Source: Trichuris trichiura (taxonomy: Eukaryota > Nematoda > Enoplea > Trichinellida > Trichuridae). Taken from it: a DNA stretch of 64,000 bases. Made by a program: the position numbers and the translations under genes. Within the stretch, counting starts at the first letter, position 1, and each line of letters opens with the position of its first letter. This document shows positions 50,761 to 61,887 of this stretch, one piece after another. Below the pieces are notes generated by a model that made no database searches, was not told where the DNA came from, and saw nothing but the letters and a program-made list of their open reading frames with translations. The stretch covers positions 1,240,001-1,304,000 of the forward strand of contig JBAJFE010000060.1 of NCBI GenBank assembly GCA_037903355.1. The letters are read 5' to 3'.

Positions 50761-51413
50761 AGAAAACATCATAAATTGGCTATCGGTGTTTCTATACTTA
50801 TCATTGAGCGCCTTTGCCGGAAAAAGTACCAATAGTAATCGAAACAAAGCATGAACCTGACTATCATTTACGTGACAGTAGGCAAGTTGATTCATCAAAG
50901 TATTAGTCATCCATTTAAAATCTATGCTACACTGTGCATTCGTCATTTGCTCCCGCAATGACGAATGTAGACAAAGCGCTTAGCTCGCAAGTTGCCGTTT
51001 CAGTATTACTTTTGTGGTAGATTTTTAAAAAACTCTTCGCAGCCCATTTTTCTGACGTGTTAACAAGAAAAGCAAAAATATGCGTAAGCAGCATTTATTG
51101 CATTGCGTCAAAGGCGAACATTCTTCCACGTTTGAAAAAAAGTGATGCACGCAAAACGACAGTAGTAAATGTACTTCATTATCCTTAAGTACAGTAATAT
51201 TTTGGAAATTCTTGTGCGCCTAAATTCGCAATGCGGCATTGCTTGACGCGTACAACCGTTGGCGACATTGTTACGGGGTTTTTATTTGCTACTATTAAAA
51301 GAAAATTAGGCCGGCTACTTTGCTTAGTCTGTTGGACAGCTTTGGCGCTCGCGCGTTTGAACTGCCGTACAAGAGTGACGCGTTTGAATTGCAGTTTCGA
51401 TCTGGTCGACCCT
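50761..51413. other. rab-8 upstream region
   Basis: No gene recognised. The 5' part of the frame that leads into rab-8 is open from 51231, but the conserved MAKTYDY start at 51414 argues that this is leader sequence. Confidence 0.5.
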
Positions 51414-52328
51414 ATGGCAAAGACGTACGACTACTTGTTCAAACTGCTTCTAATAGGAGACAGCGGCGTGGGCAAGACGTGTTTACTATTCCGTTTCGCC
51501 GAGGATTCGTTCAGTCCATCCTTCATTTCCACAATAGGTTAGCTTCGGGTACTCTTCCACGGCTGTTGACGATTTTGAATGCTCAGGAATTGATTTTAAA
51601 ATACGCACAATCGAACTGGACGGAAAGAAGATCAAACTTCAAATCTGGTATGCTTTTCTTAATGATTTTTTTTGTAAAGCTTATTGAGCCTTTTTTATTA
51701 GGGACACTGCCGGACAGGAGAGGTTTCGTACCATTACCACTGCTTATTATCGTGGGGCGATGGTACACAGTTTTTTTTATTTCCACGAGGCTTACAGAGA
51801 ACGTTACTTTCCTTGCAGGGCATTCTGTTGGTGTATGACATAACCAACGAGAAGTCATTTGAAAATATAAAAAACTGGGTGCGCAATATTGAAGAGCATG
51901 CATCCACGGACGTAGAGAAAATCATTCTAGGCAACAAATGCGATATGGAAAAGCAACGTCAGGTGTCTAAGGAGCGTGGTGCTCAGGTTGAATTGTTTGT
52001 TGTAATGTTGCTTTTTAAAATTTCAATTCTTTTTCAGTTAGCCATTGAGTACGGAGTTAAATTTATGGAAACTAGTGCCAAAGCGGACTTAAACGTGGAG
52101 TCCGCGTTTTTTACATTAGCGCAGGATATAAAGTCAAAAACGCAAAAGAACTTCGTACGTTTTCTTATCTTCTTAAATTGGAAATTGTCTGCCCACTTTG
52201 CATGTCTACTATAGGAAGCGTCAAGGACGCAATCCGCTGCCTTTGGACGACGGCTGACGACAAATGCCTATGGGGATTTCCACCGAAAACGCAGCTTCTT
52301 CAGCGGATGGCGTTGTACGTTGCTATGA
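51414..52328 (+). CDS. rab-8: small GTPase Rab8
   Basis: Rab GTPase of post-Golgi secretory and ciliary traffic. Six exons: 51414-51537, 51587-51647, 51702-51762, 51819-51986, 52038-52154 and 52215-52328, all GT-AG. The product is 214 aa (mammalian Rab8 207). Start [20 protein letters not shown] is the Rab8 signature. GTP motifs: GDSGVGKT (15-22), switch I ISTIGIDF, DTAGQE (63-68), NKCD (121-124) and ETSAK. The RabF-type stretch [17 protein letters not shown] follows. The last exon gives a Ser/Arg-rich hypervariable tail ending in CTLL, a geranylgeranylation CaaX box like the CVLL/CSLL of Rab8. Introns are 49-60 nt. PLE1 begins about 660 bp after the stop. Confidence 0.97.
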
Positions 52329-52989
52329 CCTCCGATGATGCTGTTCGATTTTTTTTTCCTCAGCTTCTTTTTGATCAAAGTGAACCAAGCGAGCAACGCT
52401 GTCCCGTCGCTGCTGTACTATAAGTCTTTTAACTTCGTGAAAACGTTCCGTAGACTTCGCGCTTTTTTACATTTTTCTTTTTAAAATTAAATGCCTGCAA
52501 AATAGAATTCATTTGATTTTTTCTGCGGTAGGAAAAAAGTGATTTTCGATAGCAAAGGATAAATTAAATATCTGAAATGCATGGACTTAAGCTGTAGCCT
52601 ACGCGCCAACATATGTACCGTTTTCGGGCTTAAACTATTGAAGCAACGTGAAAAACTTGCCCGCAGCAATCGGCACGCTGAGAAGCTTTGGAAAGCAGCT
52701 GCAATGTCTTTGCGAGCTCTTCAGTTTAGTTGCCGAAAGCTTTCAGCCGTAAATACTCTTCTGGTGCGTAAATCAGTTTTCCTCGCTTAGAAGCGACTTA
52801 CTTCTGCGCACGTTGCTGCCAAATAATATTACTTCATTATGCATTAAGAGCAACGTCTTTTCGGAAGCAATTTTTGTTGCCAACTTTTCCACTGATACTT
52901 TATGCAAAATTGTTCCTCTCACTGCGACGCGGAATGTACAAGTTGGTTATTTATTGATGCGGTTAATAAAAGTAACTGCTCGCATAAGC
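52329..52989 (+). other. rab-8 3' flank up to PLE1
   Basis: Probable 3'UTR and spacer. A 69-codon open frame at 52581-52790 is not recognised and has no splice support. Confidence 0.4.
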
Positions 52990-53004
52990 AAAGCATTGAT
53001 TATC
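52990..53004. repeat. PLE1 target-site duplication, left
   Basis: AAAGCATTGATTATC, repeated exactly at 55542-55556 on the other side of the element. Confidence 0.88.
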
Positions 53005-53036
53005 TCATTTTTTGGCTTCTTTTTGTACGGATTTCC

Positions 53037-55263
53037 TCAGAAGCCGGCTACATTATACAATTTACGAAGCCTTAATCAGGCATGTGGACTTCGCCAAAAA
53101 AACAGTTTGCATATCGCAGAAACAAGCGCTAAAAAAAAATTTGAAAGCCTTCAGGTCAGATTCCCGACGACTACTCGAAACTCCTACAGAAATCCTCCGC
53201 AAAGAACCAGAGGTTCAGACCTAAACACAAAGGTAATAAATCTCAGCTCCTTACATCTAAACGAAATTGAAAAAACTATCCTGAGAAAAGGACTGAACTT
53301 TGCACCAACTCCTAAACAGCCACCCTTTCTTGACATCATTGCCTCAGTTGAAGATAGCCTATCTTCAGTTGATCCACAGAAAGCCACGCAGATCAAGCGG
53401 GATTTATCTACGTTAATCCTAGATCACCGCTTCAACACCACTCCAAACTTAAGCCGATATGAGCTCAACTGCTTAAATCGACTTAAAAGGCAGCCTGATA
53501 GAATTATAACTAAAGCAGATAAAGGCAATAGAATTGTCCTACTCGACAGAACCACCTACAACGAAAAAAAATGATAACTATCTTGAACACCGACAGTTAT
53601 ACACCTTTGCCCAATGACCCTACAGAATTGTCACGGAAGAATCTTCGTTCCCTTCTCATCACATACGGCACAGAAACCAAGGAACCAGAAATCATCAAGA
53701 TAGCGAAACATCTTAGGTTCACATCAAATTACAGACCCCCTCAGCTCTACGGCCTGCCTAAAGTGCACAAACCGGAGGTCCCACTAAGACCAATAGTTTC
53801 CACAATTAACAGCACCACAAGTGAGCTCAGCCGATATTTGAAAAAGGTGATCAAACCACTAACTGGCAAAGAACCGTCCTTCGTTAAAAATAGTAACACC
53901 TTCGTCAACGAAATACGAAAATACCATCTAGAACCGGACGAAATCTTAGTTAGCTACGATGTAAAAGATTTATTCCCTAGCATTCCGATTTCGAAAACTC
54001 TCGATACACTATACAATCTCCTCAATACAGACACAAATTTGTTCACCAGAACCAAGTTAAATCCTTTCCACATTGTCAAGTTGGTATCATTCTGTATGCA
54101 AGAAAGCAATTTACTTCATGTTTGATAATAAGTTCTACAAACAATCTAACGGTGTCCCTATGGGCAACCCACTATCTCCTATCCCGGCCGAAATATTCAT
54201 GGAGAGTTTTGAAAGGCAAATGTTGAAAACGGTAGATAGGCAAATAGCCCCACGACTATTCAAAAGATACGTAGATGACATCTTCGTAATTATCAAAAAT
54301 GGAAAGGAAGAACAGTTTCTAGAATTTCTTAACAGCGTATGCCCCAATCAAATCGTTTTTACAATGGAGAAAGAATCAAACCGAACCCTCCCCTTCCTTG
54401 ACACACTGATTATTCGCACTAATCAAGGACTAAAAACCAGAGTTTACAGAAAACCAACACACACTGACCAATATCTTAATTTCTCATCGCACCATCCACG
54501 CTCAGTAATGCGCGGAATCCTCTCGGGAATGATTAACAGAGCAATCAATTTATGTGATCCAGAATTTCTCCGATCGGAATTCAACTACATTAGAAAAACA
54601 TTCTACAAAAATGACTACCCGAAATCTTTTATTGACCAAGTATTCAAGCAAAAGCTGCGCAACCAGGAATCACGGCAACTAAGTAATTTGCCTGATATAC
54701 GCTTAGTTATCCCCTATGTGGCAGGACTAGGAGAAAAGATTGTCCAGTTAGGAAAACGGTTAGGGTTCCGAGTCTTTTTCAAAGACTTCCTCAACCTCAG
54801 GACAATTCTCCGGAAGGACAAAACGAAAATCCCAGAAAACAAAAGGACAGGATTAGTCTACGCAATCGAATGTCCCTGTTCAGGAGTGTACATTGGGGAA
54901 ACGGGCAACACCCTCGAACACAGATTCAATGAACACATAAAGGGGTTAACCACTTATAACAACGCTAAAAACATTCTCAGCAACGGCAACAACCACACAA
55001 GACAACGTGGAAGACCAATATCAGACCCAAGGATCACCATGGAGAAGGCAATACTAGCCTCGGCTGTTGTGGAACACGCATCACATTGCAATCTAAGCCT
55101 TGGCGCAAAAGTTTTATGTTATGAAAAGAATGCACGCTTACGAAAAATTAAGGAAGCTCTGTATATTAGAAACAACACAACCTACAACCGAGATAAAGGA
55201 GCGGAAATAAATGAAATATGGACGAATATTGTAACCCGCTCGAATTGTTGCTCGCTCAACTAA
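53037..55263 (+). pseudogene. PLE1 reverse transcriptase/GIY-YIG endonuclease, frameshifted
   Basis: One polyprotein in three frame segments: up to 53574, 53571-54125, and from about 54105 to 55263. N-terminal part (LNFAPTPKQPPF, ITKADKGNRIVLLDR) precedes RT motifs PQLYGLPKVHK, LVSYDVKDLFPSIPI, QSNGVPMGNPLSPIPAEIF and the catalytic RYVDDIFVI. Then come LPFLDTLI, the thumb, and a C-terminal GIY-YIG domain (GLVYAIECPC, GVYIGETGNTLEHRFNEH). Breaks: a frameshift in a run of eight A at about 53565-53572, and a one-base insertion at about 54105 between the SFCM and FDNKFYKQ regions. The catalytic residues are still present, so inactivation is recent or the shifts are sequencing errors. Confidence 0.93.
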
Positions 55264-55397
55264 AATTGGATACACCGCACGAACTGCTGACAGACAAAGA
55301 GAAAAGAACTACAAGGCCCACTTTAAAACACTGGCCTTTAAACAGCTATACACCTTGCACGTTACTAGTGCACTTTATTCATAAGTCAATCCTTAGA

Positions 55398-55436
55398 CCG
55401 CTGATGACGGGTCAAGTTCGGACCCGAAAACTACGG
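55398..55436 (+). ncRNA. hammerhead-ribozyme-like motif of PLE1
   Basis: CCGCTGATGACGGGTCAAGT, then TCGGACCCGAAAACTACGG. It has the canonical CUGAUGA box, stem II GGGUC/GACCC and GAAA. It sits about 135 bp after the polyprotein stop. Self-cleaving hammerheads in Penelope-like terminal repeats are established; activity here is inference. Confidence 0.62.
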
Positions 55437-55541
55437 ACAGTTTATTAATAAAAGTTTTTTTTCAACGGGACAGAAAATCCGTACAAAAAGGAAGCCAAAA
55501 AATGAAATTATTTGGTCCCGTACGAAGACACTATATCTTCA

Positions 55542-55556
55542 AAAGCATTGATTATC
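55542..55556. repeat. PLE1 target-site duplication, right
   Basis: AAAGCATTGATTATC, identical to 52990-53004. Confidence 0.88.
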
Positions 55557-56071
55557 AAGCAATTCGTAAATAGGTAAAAGAGCAACTTCTTTCAACTTTT
55601 AAATTTCTGCTTTGTAACGTTTTTGTATGATCGAATTTGGACCCTCAACCTCAGGCATTCTTTTCCTCGGACGCTTTTTCAATGCTGCTCCGCGTAAGCT
55701 TGTAATATTTGAATCGTTACCTGCACATCATTATTACTGTCAGAGCGCGGCATTTAGACTATTCGAAAAGTAACGCTTATTCACTTTTCTTAACGAGTCT
55801 CATAGCCACGATGTTTTTATCTTTTAACTTTTATGACGTTTAGCTTCACGGTTTCTTCGAAATGAGCTCAGAGAACGTTGGTAAGGTTGTACACATTAGG
55901 ATTGCTGACGGTGAGAGTATTGCGTTTAGCAACGCAGCTAATATTCTACTTTAATTTCGCACCGCTAAGCGTGCAGAAAAAAAAGCTATGATGATGCGTA
56001 GGCAATGTAGCAGAAAAAAGGACGAGCAGTACTGCTTGTACCTGCATTCTTAATTTGAATGACTGTAGACG
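55557..56071. other. spacer between PLE1 and NDUFB9
   Basis: About 500 bp with no recognised feature. It should include the NDUFB9 3'UTR on the minus strand. Confidence 0.45.
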
Positions 56072-56821
56072 TTACAGAGGGCTGTTTCTCCAGCTATCTC
56101 TAATTTTTTCCCATTGTTCCAACAGTTCTTTTTTACGCTGCTCCCGGCGGGCAAAGTAGTACGGGTACTGCTCTCTTTCGGGATGTTCCCAGCTGACGTC
56201 CAATACCTTTTTTTTTCCAAAGAATTACAACTTACAGACGAAGATTCTTAACAAACGTCACTTACCGAATCGGGCGGTTCCGGATATCGTCCGTAGGCGC
56301 AGCCGTAAGGATCGTACGGATCTGAGAAAGGAAAATGGTCAGGCAAAAAGTGATTGCATACTTCCTTTGGCCGCACAGGCAAATGGATTCGGATGCCGCT
56401 TTTCCCAGAGCTCTCTCAATCCATCCAAAAGAAGCTGCTGCTTTTTCACCGGGTCCTTTTCGTCCTTGTGCTGGTCGAAACGCGATCTGATCATTACCTT
56501 GTTAAATCTGGTTTCAAACCTGAAACAAGCTGTACCTTAACGGCTGCAATATGCAACCCGCTGCAATTGAAGAACAAATCGTAGTACAAAGCTTTTGGAA
56601 TAGGCTAATCCGCTTATTCGCGACGTCCGACCAGGAGCTGCCAAATAATAAGTGAACGCGTCAAAAAAGCCTGCCCGCTCAAGAGAAGAGAAAGAGAAAA
56701 AGTGGACTTACACGTCGGGGCGAAAATAGGAGTCACAAAGACGCAAAGCGGCTTTGTAAAGGCGGCAAACCTTTTGGCGATGAGACAAAGCTTTGCTAAA
56801 GTACCACAGCGGGGAATCCAT
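56072..56821 (-). CDS. NDUFB9: NADH dehydrogenase 1 beta subcomplex subunit 9 (complex I B22)
   Basis: Mitochondrial inner-membrane complex I accessory subunit with an LYR motif. Four exons: 56821-56712, 56519-56362, 56321-56266 and 56206-56072. The product is 152 aa (human 179). Family landmarks in order: HRQKVCRLYKAALRL (LYR-type), MIRSRFDQHKDEKD, WEKRHPNPF, DPYGCAYGRYPEPPD, and REQYPYYFARREQRKKELLE (human YPDYFAKREQWKK). It ends soon after, so the C-terminal tail of the human protein is missing. ATG 56821 follows an acceptor (TTTTTGTCGTTTTAG GCA), so a non-coding leader exon or trans-splice site probably precedes it. The last acceptor follows a run of A (GGAAAAAAAAAG), which is unusual. 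The alternative acceptor 21 nt further in breaks the frame. Confidence 0.93.
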
Positions 56822-57260
56822 TGCCTAAAACGACAAAAAAGCAACTACAGTACCTCTACTAAGTGTATTCAAGTAAGATTTTCAAGGATCAACGGGAGGC
56901 GCGCTATTCTTGGGAAGAGCGTCGAAATAAATGCTTAAGCAATGTGCTTTGAGGTAAAAAAATAGTTGGCCTCAAAAAAGAAGCAATAAAATGTGTGTTA
57001 TGTCATTCCTGCAGGAGCTCATACGGAAGAGATGCGAAATCAAAACAAGGCTTATTAAGAAGCTAACGTATTCTCATATTCTAAAGTCGATAGCCATTTT
57101 AGCAATTAACGTTTTGCGTGTAAACCCTCCGAACAGTTTTCTTTTAAAAAAAATTCAACGAAAATTTTTGGCACTGTTAGGACGATGAGCAGATCAAGCG
57201 CGAATGTATCATTGTGTTTTAAACCTCCAAAAGTTTTCACTTTTATTACAGCTTTTTTCA

Positions 57261-57912
57261 ATGTCGGACGAGTACGGAAGATTTGATATTTATGAAGACA
57301 GAAAATGGGGTTCACTTTGTCTCAACTTGCGAACAATATTCAAAAGTGGGCTTAGTTTTAGAGTTTTAGAGACGAGACGAGTATCAGTACCTGGCTGATA
57401 GCAGCGATGTTTAGAAAATTCAAAAATTCAAACAACCTTACCTGAGTATCATCATCATGTGTACGGTAATCAATGTTTCGACACCCGGTAGAAAACAGCG
57501 CTTGGTCAACATCCAGTGTGAGTAATTTTGTTTACATAACAGTTCTTAGTGCCGCGTACCGCGCCTAAGCCAATAGCACCGTTGCAATATTTGGCAGCCT
57601 TAATATAAAATCCGATTTTTAAAAATTCAATTTTTTACGGCGACTCTGATCTGTTCGTGAGCAAAAAATTTGATCGAATAAAATTTTGCATGAATTTTTT
57701 CAGCTGTTTTCTTGCAGCTTTATATACTTTTCCTGTTAGGAAAGGTTTCGCATGCTACAGTTAAACCATACTACCAAGGCAGTGCCCTTTTTTGTGCAGA
57801 TTTCGAAAAATATGAGCGAACCTTCTCCTTGGAAGGATTAATACCAGCTTTGCTCAGAATGAGTGATGAGTATTCGACGCCAGAAATCGCCAATACTCTG
57901 TTTGAAAATTAA
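57261..57912 (+). CDS. candidate gene, unrecognised exons
   Basis: A first exon after acceptor TTTTATTACAG opens with ATG 57261 and is 40 codons in phase 0 (MSDEYGRFDIYEDRKWGSL), ending CGA/GTATCA at 57380. A last exon from 57718 (acceptor TTTTCTTGCAG) is 64 codons plus stop (YYQGSALFCADFEKYERTFS, then LEGLIPALLRMSDEYS). Phases agree if joined directly, but a middle exon is possible; a start-like ATG with donor TGTGAGT lies at about 57458-57520. No family recognised. A second frame is also open over part of the last exon. Confidence 0.32.
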
Positions 57913-58786
57913 ATTTCCGTAAAGCTAAGAAATGAGGTTAATTCGTCGTTGTTCTACCATTAATTAGAATATGACGGTGGTGGAAGCTTATTTGCCATTC
58001 AATTTCTTTTGTCAAGCGACCGTAAGGCATAAATTGTTTCAATTCCTTTTATGTCTTTTTTCTAAGTACGATGTTAGTTACTAAATGAAATAAAATTGAA
58101 TTAATCGAGACCGTCAGTTCTGTCATTGTCTTTGTTTAGGCGTAGCTCTTCTTTTTCAAACCAAGTCGACAGCCACGGACGGACAAAGCGAGCTTCGTTA
58201 CGAAATAAACTTCATCAGGTGGCGGGAAAAAAAGGTACTTTATTACTTTTTACTTTTGTAGGCGAAAATACAAAGCCTTCGTAATTCGGCGTCGCGCGTT
58301 GTAAGCGTTGTTATTTCGTAAAAATTGGCAATTCCACGTTCAGCTTAAATTACGAGCAATGCGGTTTGGATCTGTGCCAGATTCGTCCACGCGTCTACCA
58401 CTTTTAAAATGGAACAATTCGCGGTGAACGTCGGACAACGAAAAAATGGGCCGACAAACAAAGCTATTCAAATTTTCAAATGAACCGCTCCCCGCAGCGA
58501 CCGGTTTCGTCATAAAACTTTCGCTATTCAACCGACGCAATGACGAAACCGGAAATTGCCAAACGTGAGATTGTCATGAGTAATTTTTGGCAATTCGACA
58601 ACTCGTTTTTTCTTCATCTAACCGAGTCGGAAATTGCCAGCCGCCAGCCAACGATTTTTTCAATGGCAAGTATGATTTCATCGACGCTGCGGCAACGCCG
58701 CGCGCAATTAAGTAACAGTACTATTTGATTTTCAGGTTCGTCTAACGGCGTCAAACGCACTGCCGCTTGGATTGAAGCTTTTGGAC
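57913..58786. other. spacer before PLE2
   Basis: AATAAAA at about 58089 may end the preceding candidate transcript. A short open frame at 58540-58728 and its antisense neighbour show no protein character. Confidence 0.4.
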
Positions 58787-58798
58787 AACATTTGCAAT
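58787..58798. repeat. PLE2 target-site duplication, left
   Basis: AACATTTGCAAT, repeated exactly at 61888-61899. Confidence 0.82.
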
Positions 58799-58929
58799 TT
58801 TCATCACTACTTCATACGCTATGTATTCTTGCCCGTTGATGGGTTTCGAAATTAAACCGAAGCAAATGCCCTACCAACGGATGGATGAGCAATTATTAAG
58901 GAAAAATACAGAACAAGTACTTAAAACAG

Positions 58930-58969
58930 TCCAGAGCTTTCTGGACTAACCTTGTCCCGTCGTCAGCGA
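58930..58969 (-). ncRNA. hammerhead-like motif, PLE2 3' end (mutated)
   Basis: Minus strand: CATCGCTGACGACGGGACAA, then GGTTAGTCCAGAAAGC. The CUGANGA and GAAA boxes remain. Stem II has a C-to-A change (GUCCA in place of GUCCC) relative to the right-hand copy. Confidence 0.55.
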
Positions 58970-58986
58970 TGGTGGTAATGGTACTT

Positions 58987-61566
58987 TCACTCCGATGTTA
59001 AGGTATTTATAGGTACTGAGGGGGCGCCAGTCAGTATGGAACAACATCCCGTTTTACTGATAACAGATGTCCATATCGAGCTAACCTTTAACACTTTGTC
59101 ACGGTTAATGGACATGTTATTGCGAATGAACAGGGACTCCTTTATTTGCCTAAGGCGAAAATGGCTCTCGCGGCAAATGATGGACGGGTGCAGGTCACGT
59201 GAACATTGAGAGGAATGCTCAGCAACCGTGGAGGTGTTCTTCGCTTTTTCCATGGCTTGTAAAGGCGGAATGGTTCTAGGACGTCCCCGACGTATCCTGT
59301 ATATTCCATTCAGTTCATCTTCCGCGGATCTGTAACTCTTGAGCGCATTCATATGTTCTTTAAATCTGTCAAATAACGTATTGCCCGTTTCTCCTATGTA
59401 GGAGGCGTTGCAATTACAATTAATCACATAAACGACGCCTGGTCTCTGTTCGAATGGGACCTTGATCTTATCGTTGCGCACTAAGGAACGAAGGTTGGGG
59501 GAAGACTTGAAGAAAATGCGGAAGCCGTACTGGCGACCCAGACGTTGCAAGTGTTCCCCCAGGCCGACGTAGTAGGGAATGGTGAGGACTGGAAGACGAT
59601 CTCTCTCAGTAGTTGAGGAGGAGTCGGCTGGGTTTAACCTTCGCGCTATGGTGGAGGAGACGAAGGTTTTAGGGTAGCCATTTTTCTCCAACGTCGTTGC
59701 AATGTGGTGTAATTTAGAACGCAGGAATTCTGGATCACAGATTGCGATGGCGCGGTCCACCATCCCTGTCACTATGCCCCTCTTTACTGACATGGGGTGG
59801 TGTGAGGAGAAGTGCAGGTGTCTGTCCGAATGCGTGGGTTTACTATATACTGTTGTCTTTAAAGACGTGGCATTTCGGTGAACCAACACATCCAGGAAGG
59901 GAAGTTTCCTGCCTATTTCCCTTTCAATTGTAAAGGAAATTTTTCCCGGGAAGATCGAGTTCAGGTGTTTCAAAAGAGCTTCCTCCTCTCCTTTTTTAAC
60001 AATGGCAAAAATATCATCTACATATCGCTTGAACAGACGGGGAGTGCAATGGTTGTCCAAACTTTCGAAGGCAATTTCCTCTAGGTGCTCCATAAGCAAC
60101 TCTGCGAGGACCGGAGAAAGTGGACTGCCCATTGGTGCTCCCTCGTTCTGTCGGAAGAAGCTGTTTTGAAACCTGAAGTACTTCCCTTCTCACATACAGA
60201 ACGAAACTAACTTAGCTATTTGACAAGGAAACAGCTTAGTTCTCTCACTCAAGCTGTTGTCATTGTTCAATAGGGTTTCTAGTCTGTTGAGGGTGTGTGA
60301 AATAGGAATGGAGGTGAAGAGATCCTTCACGTCGTAACTTACCAGGAAGTCTGATTCAGAAACGTGGTATGAGCGCAGGGAAGCGCAGAAGTCCTTGTGG
60401 TTGGTCACGTGAGAGTCCCTTCCTCTGGTCAACGGTTGGATGATACCTTTGAGGTAAACACACAGTTGCGACGTGACGCTGTTTACACTGCACACAACTG
60501 GTCTCAAAGGTACCCCAGGTTTGTGGACCATTGGAAGGCCGTATAGCTGAGGGCACATGGTGTTACTCTTGAAGTACAACCTTTTTCGGATGGAGGTGAT
60601 GGTATTCTCCTTGGATAGTTCTGCGACGGACTGTAGGATGTTCCTCAGCTCTAGCCTAGCCTGTGGAGTTGGATCTGACTGAATGGGCGTGTAAGAATGG
60701 TGCTGTTTAATAAGGACAACATTTTGTCAACGTAATGCGTCTTGTCCAAAAGCACCACTACATTGCCTTTATCAGCCTTGGTGACAATTAGATCGTCCCT
60801 CTTTTTTAGCTTATTAACTACGTCCCTCTCAACGCGGTTGAGATTATGCTTTACAAATCTGTCCATATGCCACAATGAACCCGAAATGACGCCTTTAATC
60901 TCATCCGCCTTACTTGGTTCCGTCCTAGTTATGCTCATTTCTGTTGACGCTATGACGTCAAGGAAAGGCAACGTCGTTAGGGGTAGGAACGAAGTTGAGT
61001 CCTTTGGAGAGGACGTTACTTTCTAATGGTGTGAGGCTAGTAGAACTGAGGTTTACAACGACCTTGTTCAGGTCGGTGTCCACCGTCGTCCTATGTCTGC
61101 TGGAACGTGTAAAGGTCCAGGATTGGCTGCAGTAGAGGTTCTCCAACTGTCTCGATAACACTTTTTCCTGTTCAATTCTGATACCCGTGCAAGCCTCTTG
61201 AGCATGGAATTGTAGCAGGGAGAAAGTCTGACGATCTAATGTCGCTTCGAGAGAAGAGGAGATATCTCGTAATAGAACTCTGAGATGTGCCAGAGTTTGG
61301 CGGTGTTCTCGGATGGTCGAACGTAGCAAGAGGAAACCCGTTGACCGTAGAATTCTTTCAACCCTAGGATGCTGAGAGTGGTTCCAACTTATTCGAAAAG
61401 AATTAGGGAGGAGACCAGCGTCACGGCACTGTAGGAGAAAGTTTAGTTTACCTTTGGTCAATGTGATCTTAATTGACATGTGTTCCAGCTGCTTGGTGGC
61501 TTGGTTGGGAGGTGCACCGTAGGCATGTTGAAGCCTGCGCGTGAGGTGCACCAAGGAGTGGAAGTC
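58987..61566 (-). pseudogene. PLE2 reverse transcriptase/GIY-YIG endonuclease, broken frame
   Basis: Segments: 61554-60958 (N-terminal region, LNKVVVNLSS, LNFVPTPND), 60971-60651 (PFLDVIAS, IVTKADKGNVVVLLDK), about 60690-60190 (PQLYGLPMVHKPG, LVSYDVKDLFTSIPI, LVSFCM), then 60189-58987 (EGAPMGSPLSPVLAELLMEH, RYVDDIFAI, LPFLDVLVH, GIY-YIG: GVVYVINCNC, ASYIGETGNTLFDRFKEH). Breaks: a frameshift near 60965, a frameshift near 60700 and an in-frame TGA at 60190-60192. RT and endonuclease motifs are otherwise intact. More N-terminal sequence survives than in PLE1. It differs from PLE1 at many residues, so this is a second lineage. Confidence 0.92.
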
Positions 61567-61887
61567 AGCTCGATATGGACATCTGTTATCAGTAAAACGG
61601 GATGTTGTTCCATACCGACTGGCGCCCCCTCAGTACCTCTAAATACCCTAACATCGGAGTAAAAGTACCATTACTACCATCGCTGACGACGGGACAAGGT
61701 TAGTCCCGAAAGCTCCGAACTGTTTAAGTACTTGTTCTGTATATTTTTCTTTAATAATTGCTCATCCATCCGTTGGTAGGGCATTTGCTTCAGTTTAATT
61801 TCAGAACCCATCAACGGGCAAGAATATATAGCGTATGAAGTAGTGATGAAAATCCATTGTCCCGTTAAGAAACACCCCGTGTTCAAG
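61567..61887 (+). repeat. inverted PLE2 terminal fragment
   Basis: Reverse complement of 58799-59081, with a few substitutions and an extra 34 nt at the outer end. It includes the terminal codons of the endonuclease, the hammerhead-like motif and the start-motif frame at 61847. Confidence 0.88.
61681..61717 (+). ncRNA. hammerhead-ribozyme-like motif, PLE2 right end
   Basis: CGCTGACGACGGGACAAGGT, then TAGTCCCGAAAGCTCCG. CUGACGA, stem II GGGAC/GUCCC and GAAA are intact. An upstream TCGGAG could pair with CTCCGA as stem III. Confidence 0.6.

Larger units (their letters stand above)
53005..55541 (+). mobile_element. Penelope-like retroelement PLE1, 5'-truncated
   Basis: Bounded by a 15-bp exact target-site duplication. 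The first 32 bases (53005-53036) are an inverted copy of the element's own 3' segment at about 55475-55505, which is followed directly by truncated coding sequence. Then come RT and GIY-YIG endonuclease, a 3'UTR, a hammerhead-like motif at 55398-55436 and a terminal segment that begins a new frame (MKLFGPVRRHYIFK). The Penelope class is defined by exactly this RT + GIY-YIG combination. Confidence 0.93.
58799..61887 (-). mobile_element. Penelope-like retroelement PLE2 with inverted end at its 5' side
   Basis: Bounded by a 12-bp exact target-site duplication. Coding sequence is on the minus strand. At its 3' (left) end lies a terminal segment with a hammerhead-like motif. At its 5' (right) end, 61567-61887 is an inverted copy of that same 3' terminus, including the last codons of the endonuclease frame (TSVISKTGCCSI...NTLTSE) and the hammerhead. 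The right copy is longer by about 34 nt and contains the MKIHCPVKKHPVFKN start motif. This inverted-end arrangement is known for Penelope elements. Confidence 0.92.

Noticed and set aside
51231..51413. In-frame extension upstream of rab-8
   Set aside because: The family start [10 protein letters not shown] is conserved at 51414, so the upstream part is taken as leader.
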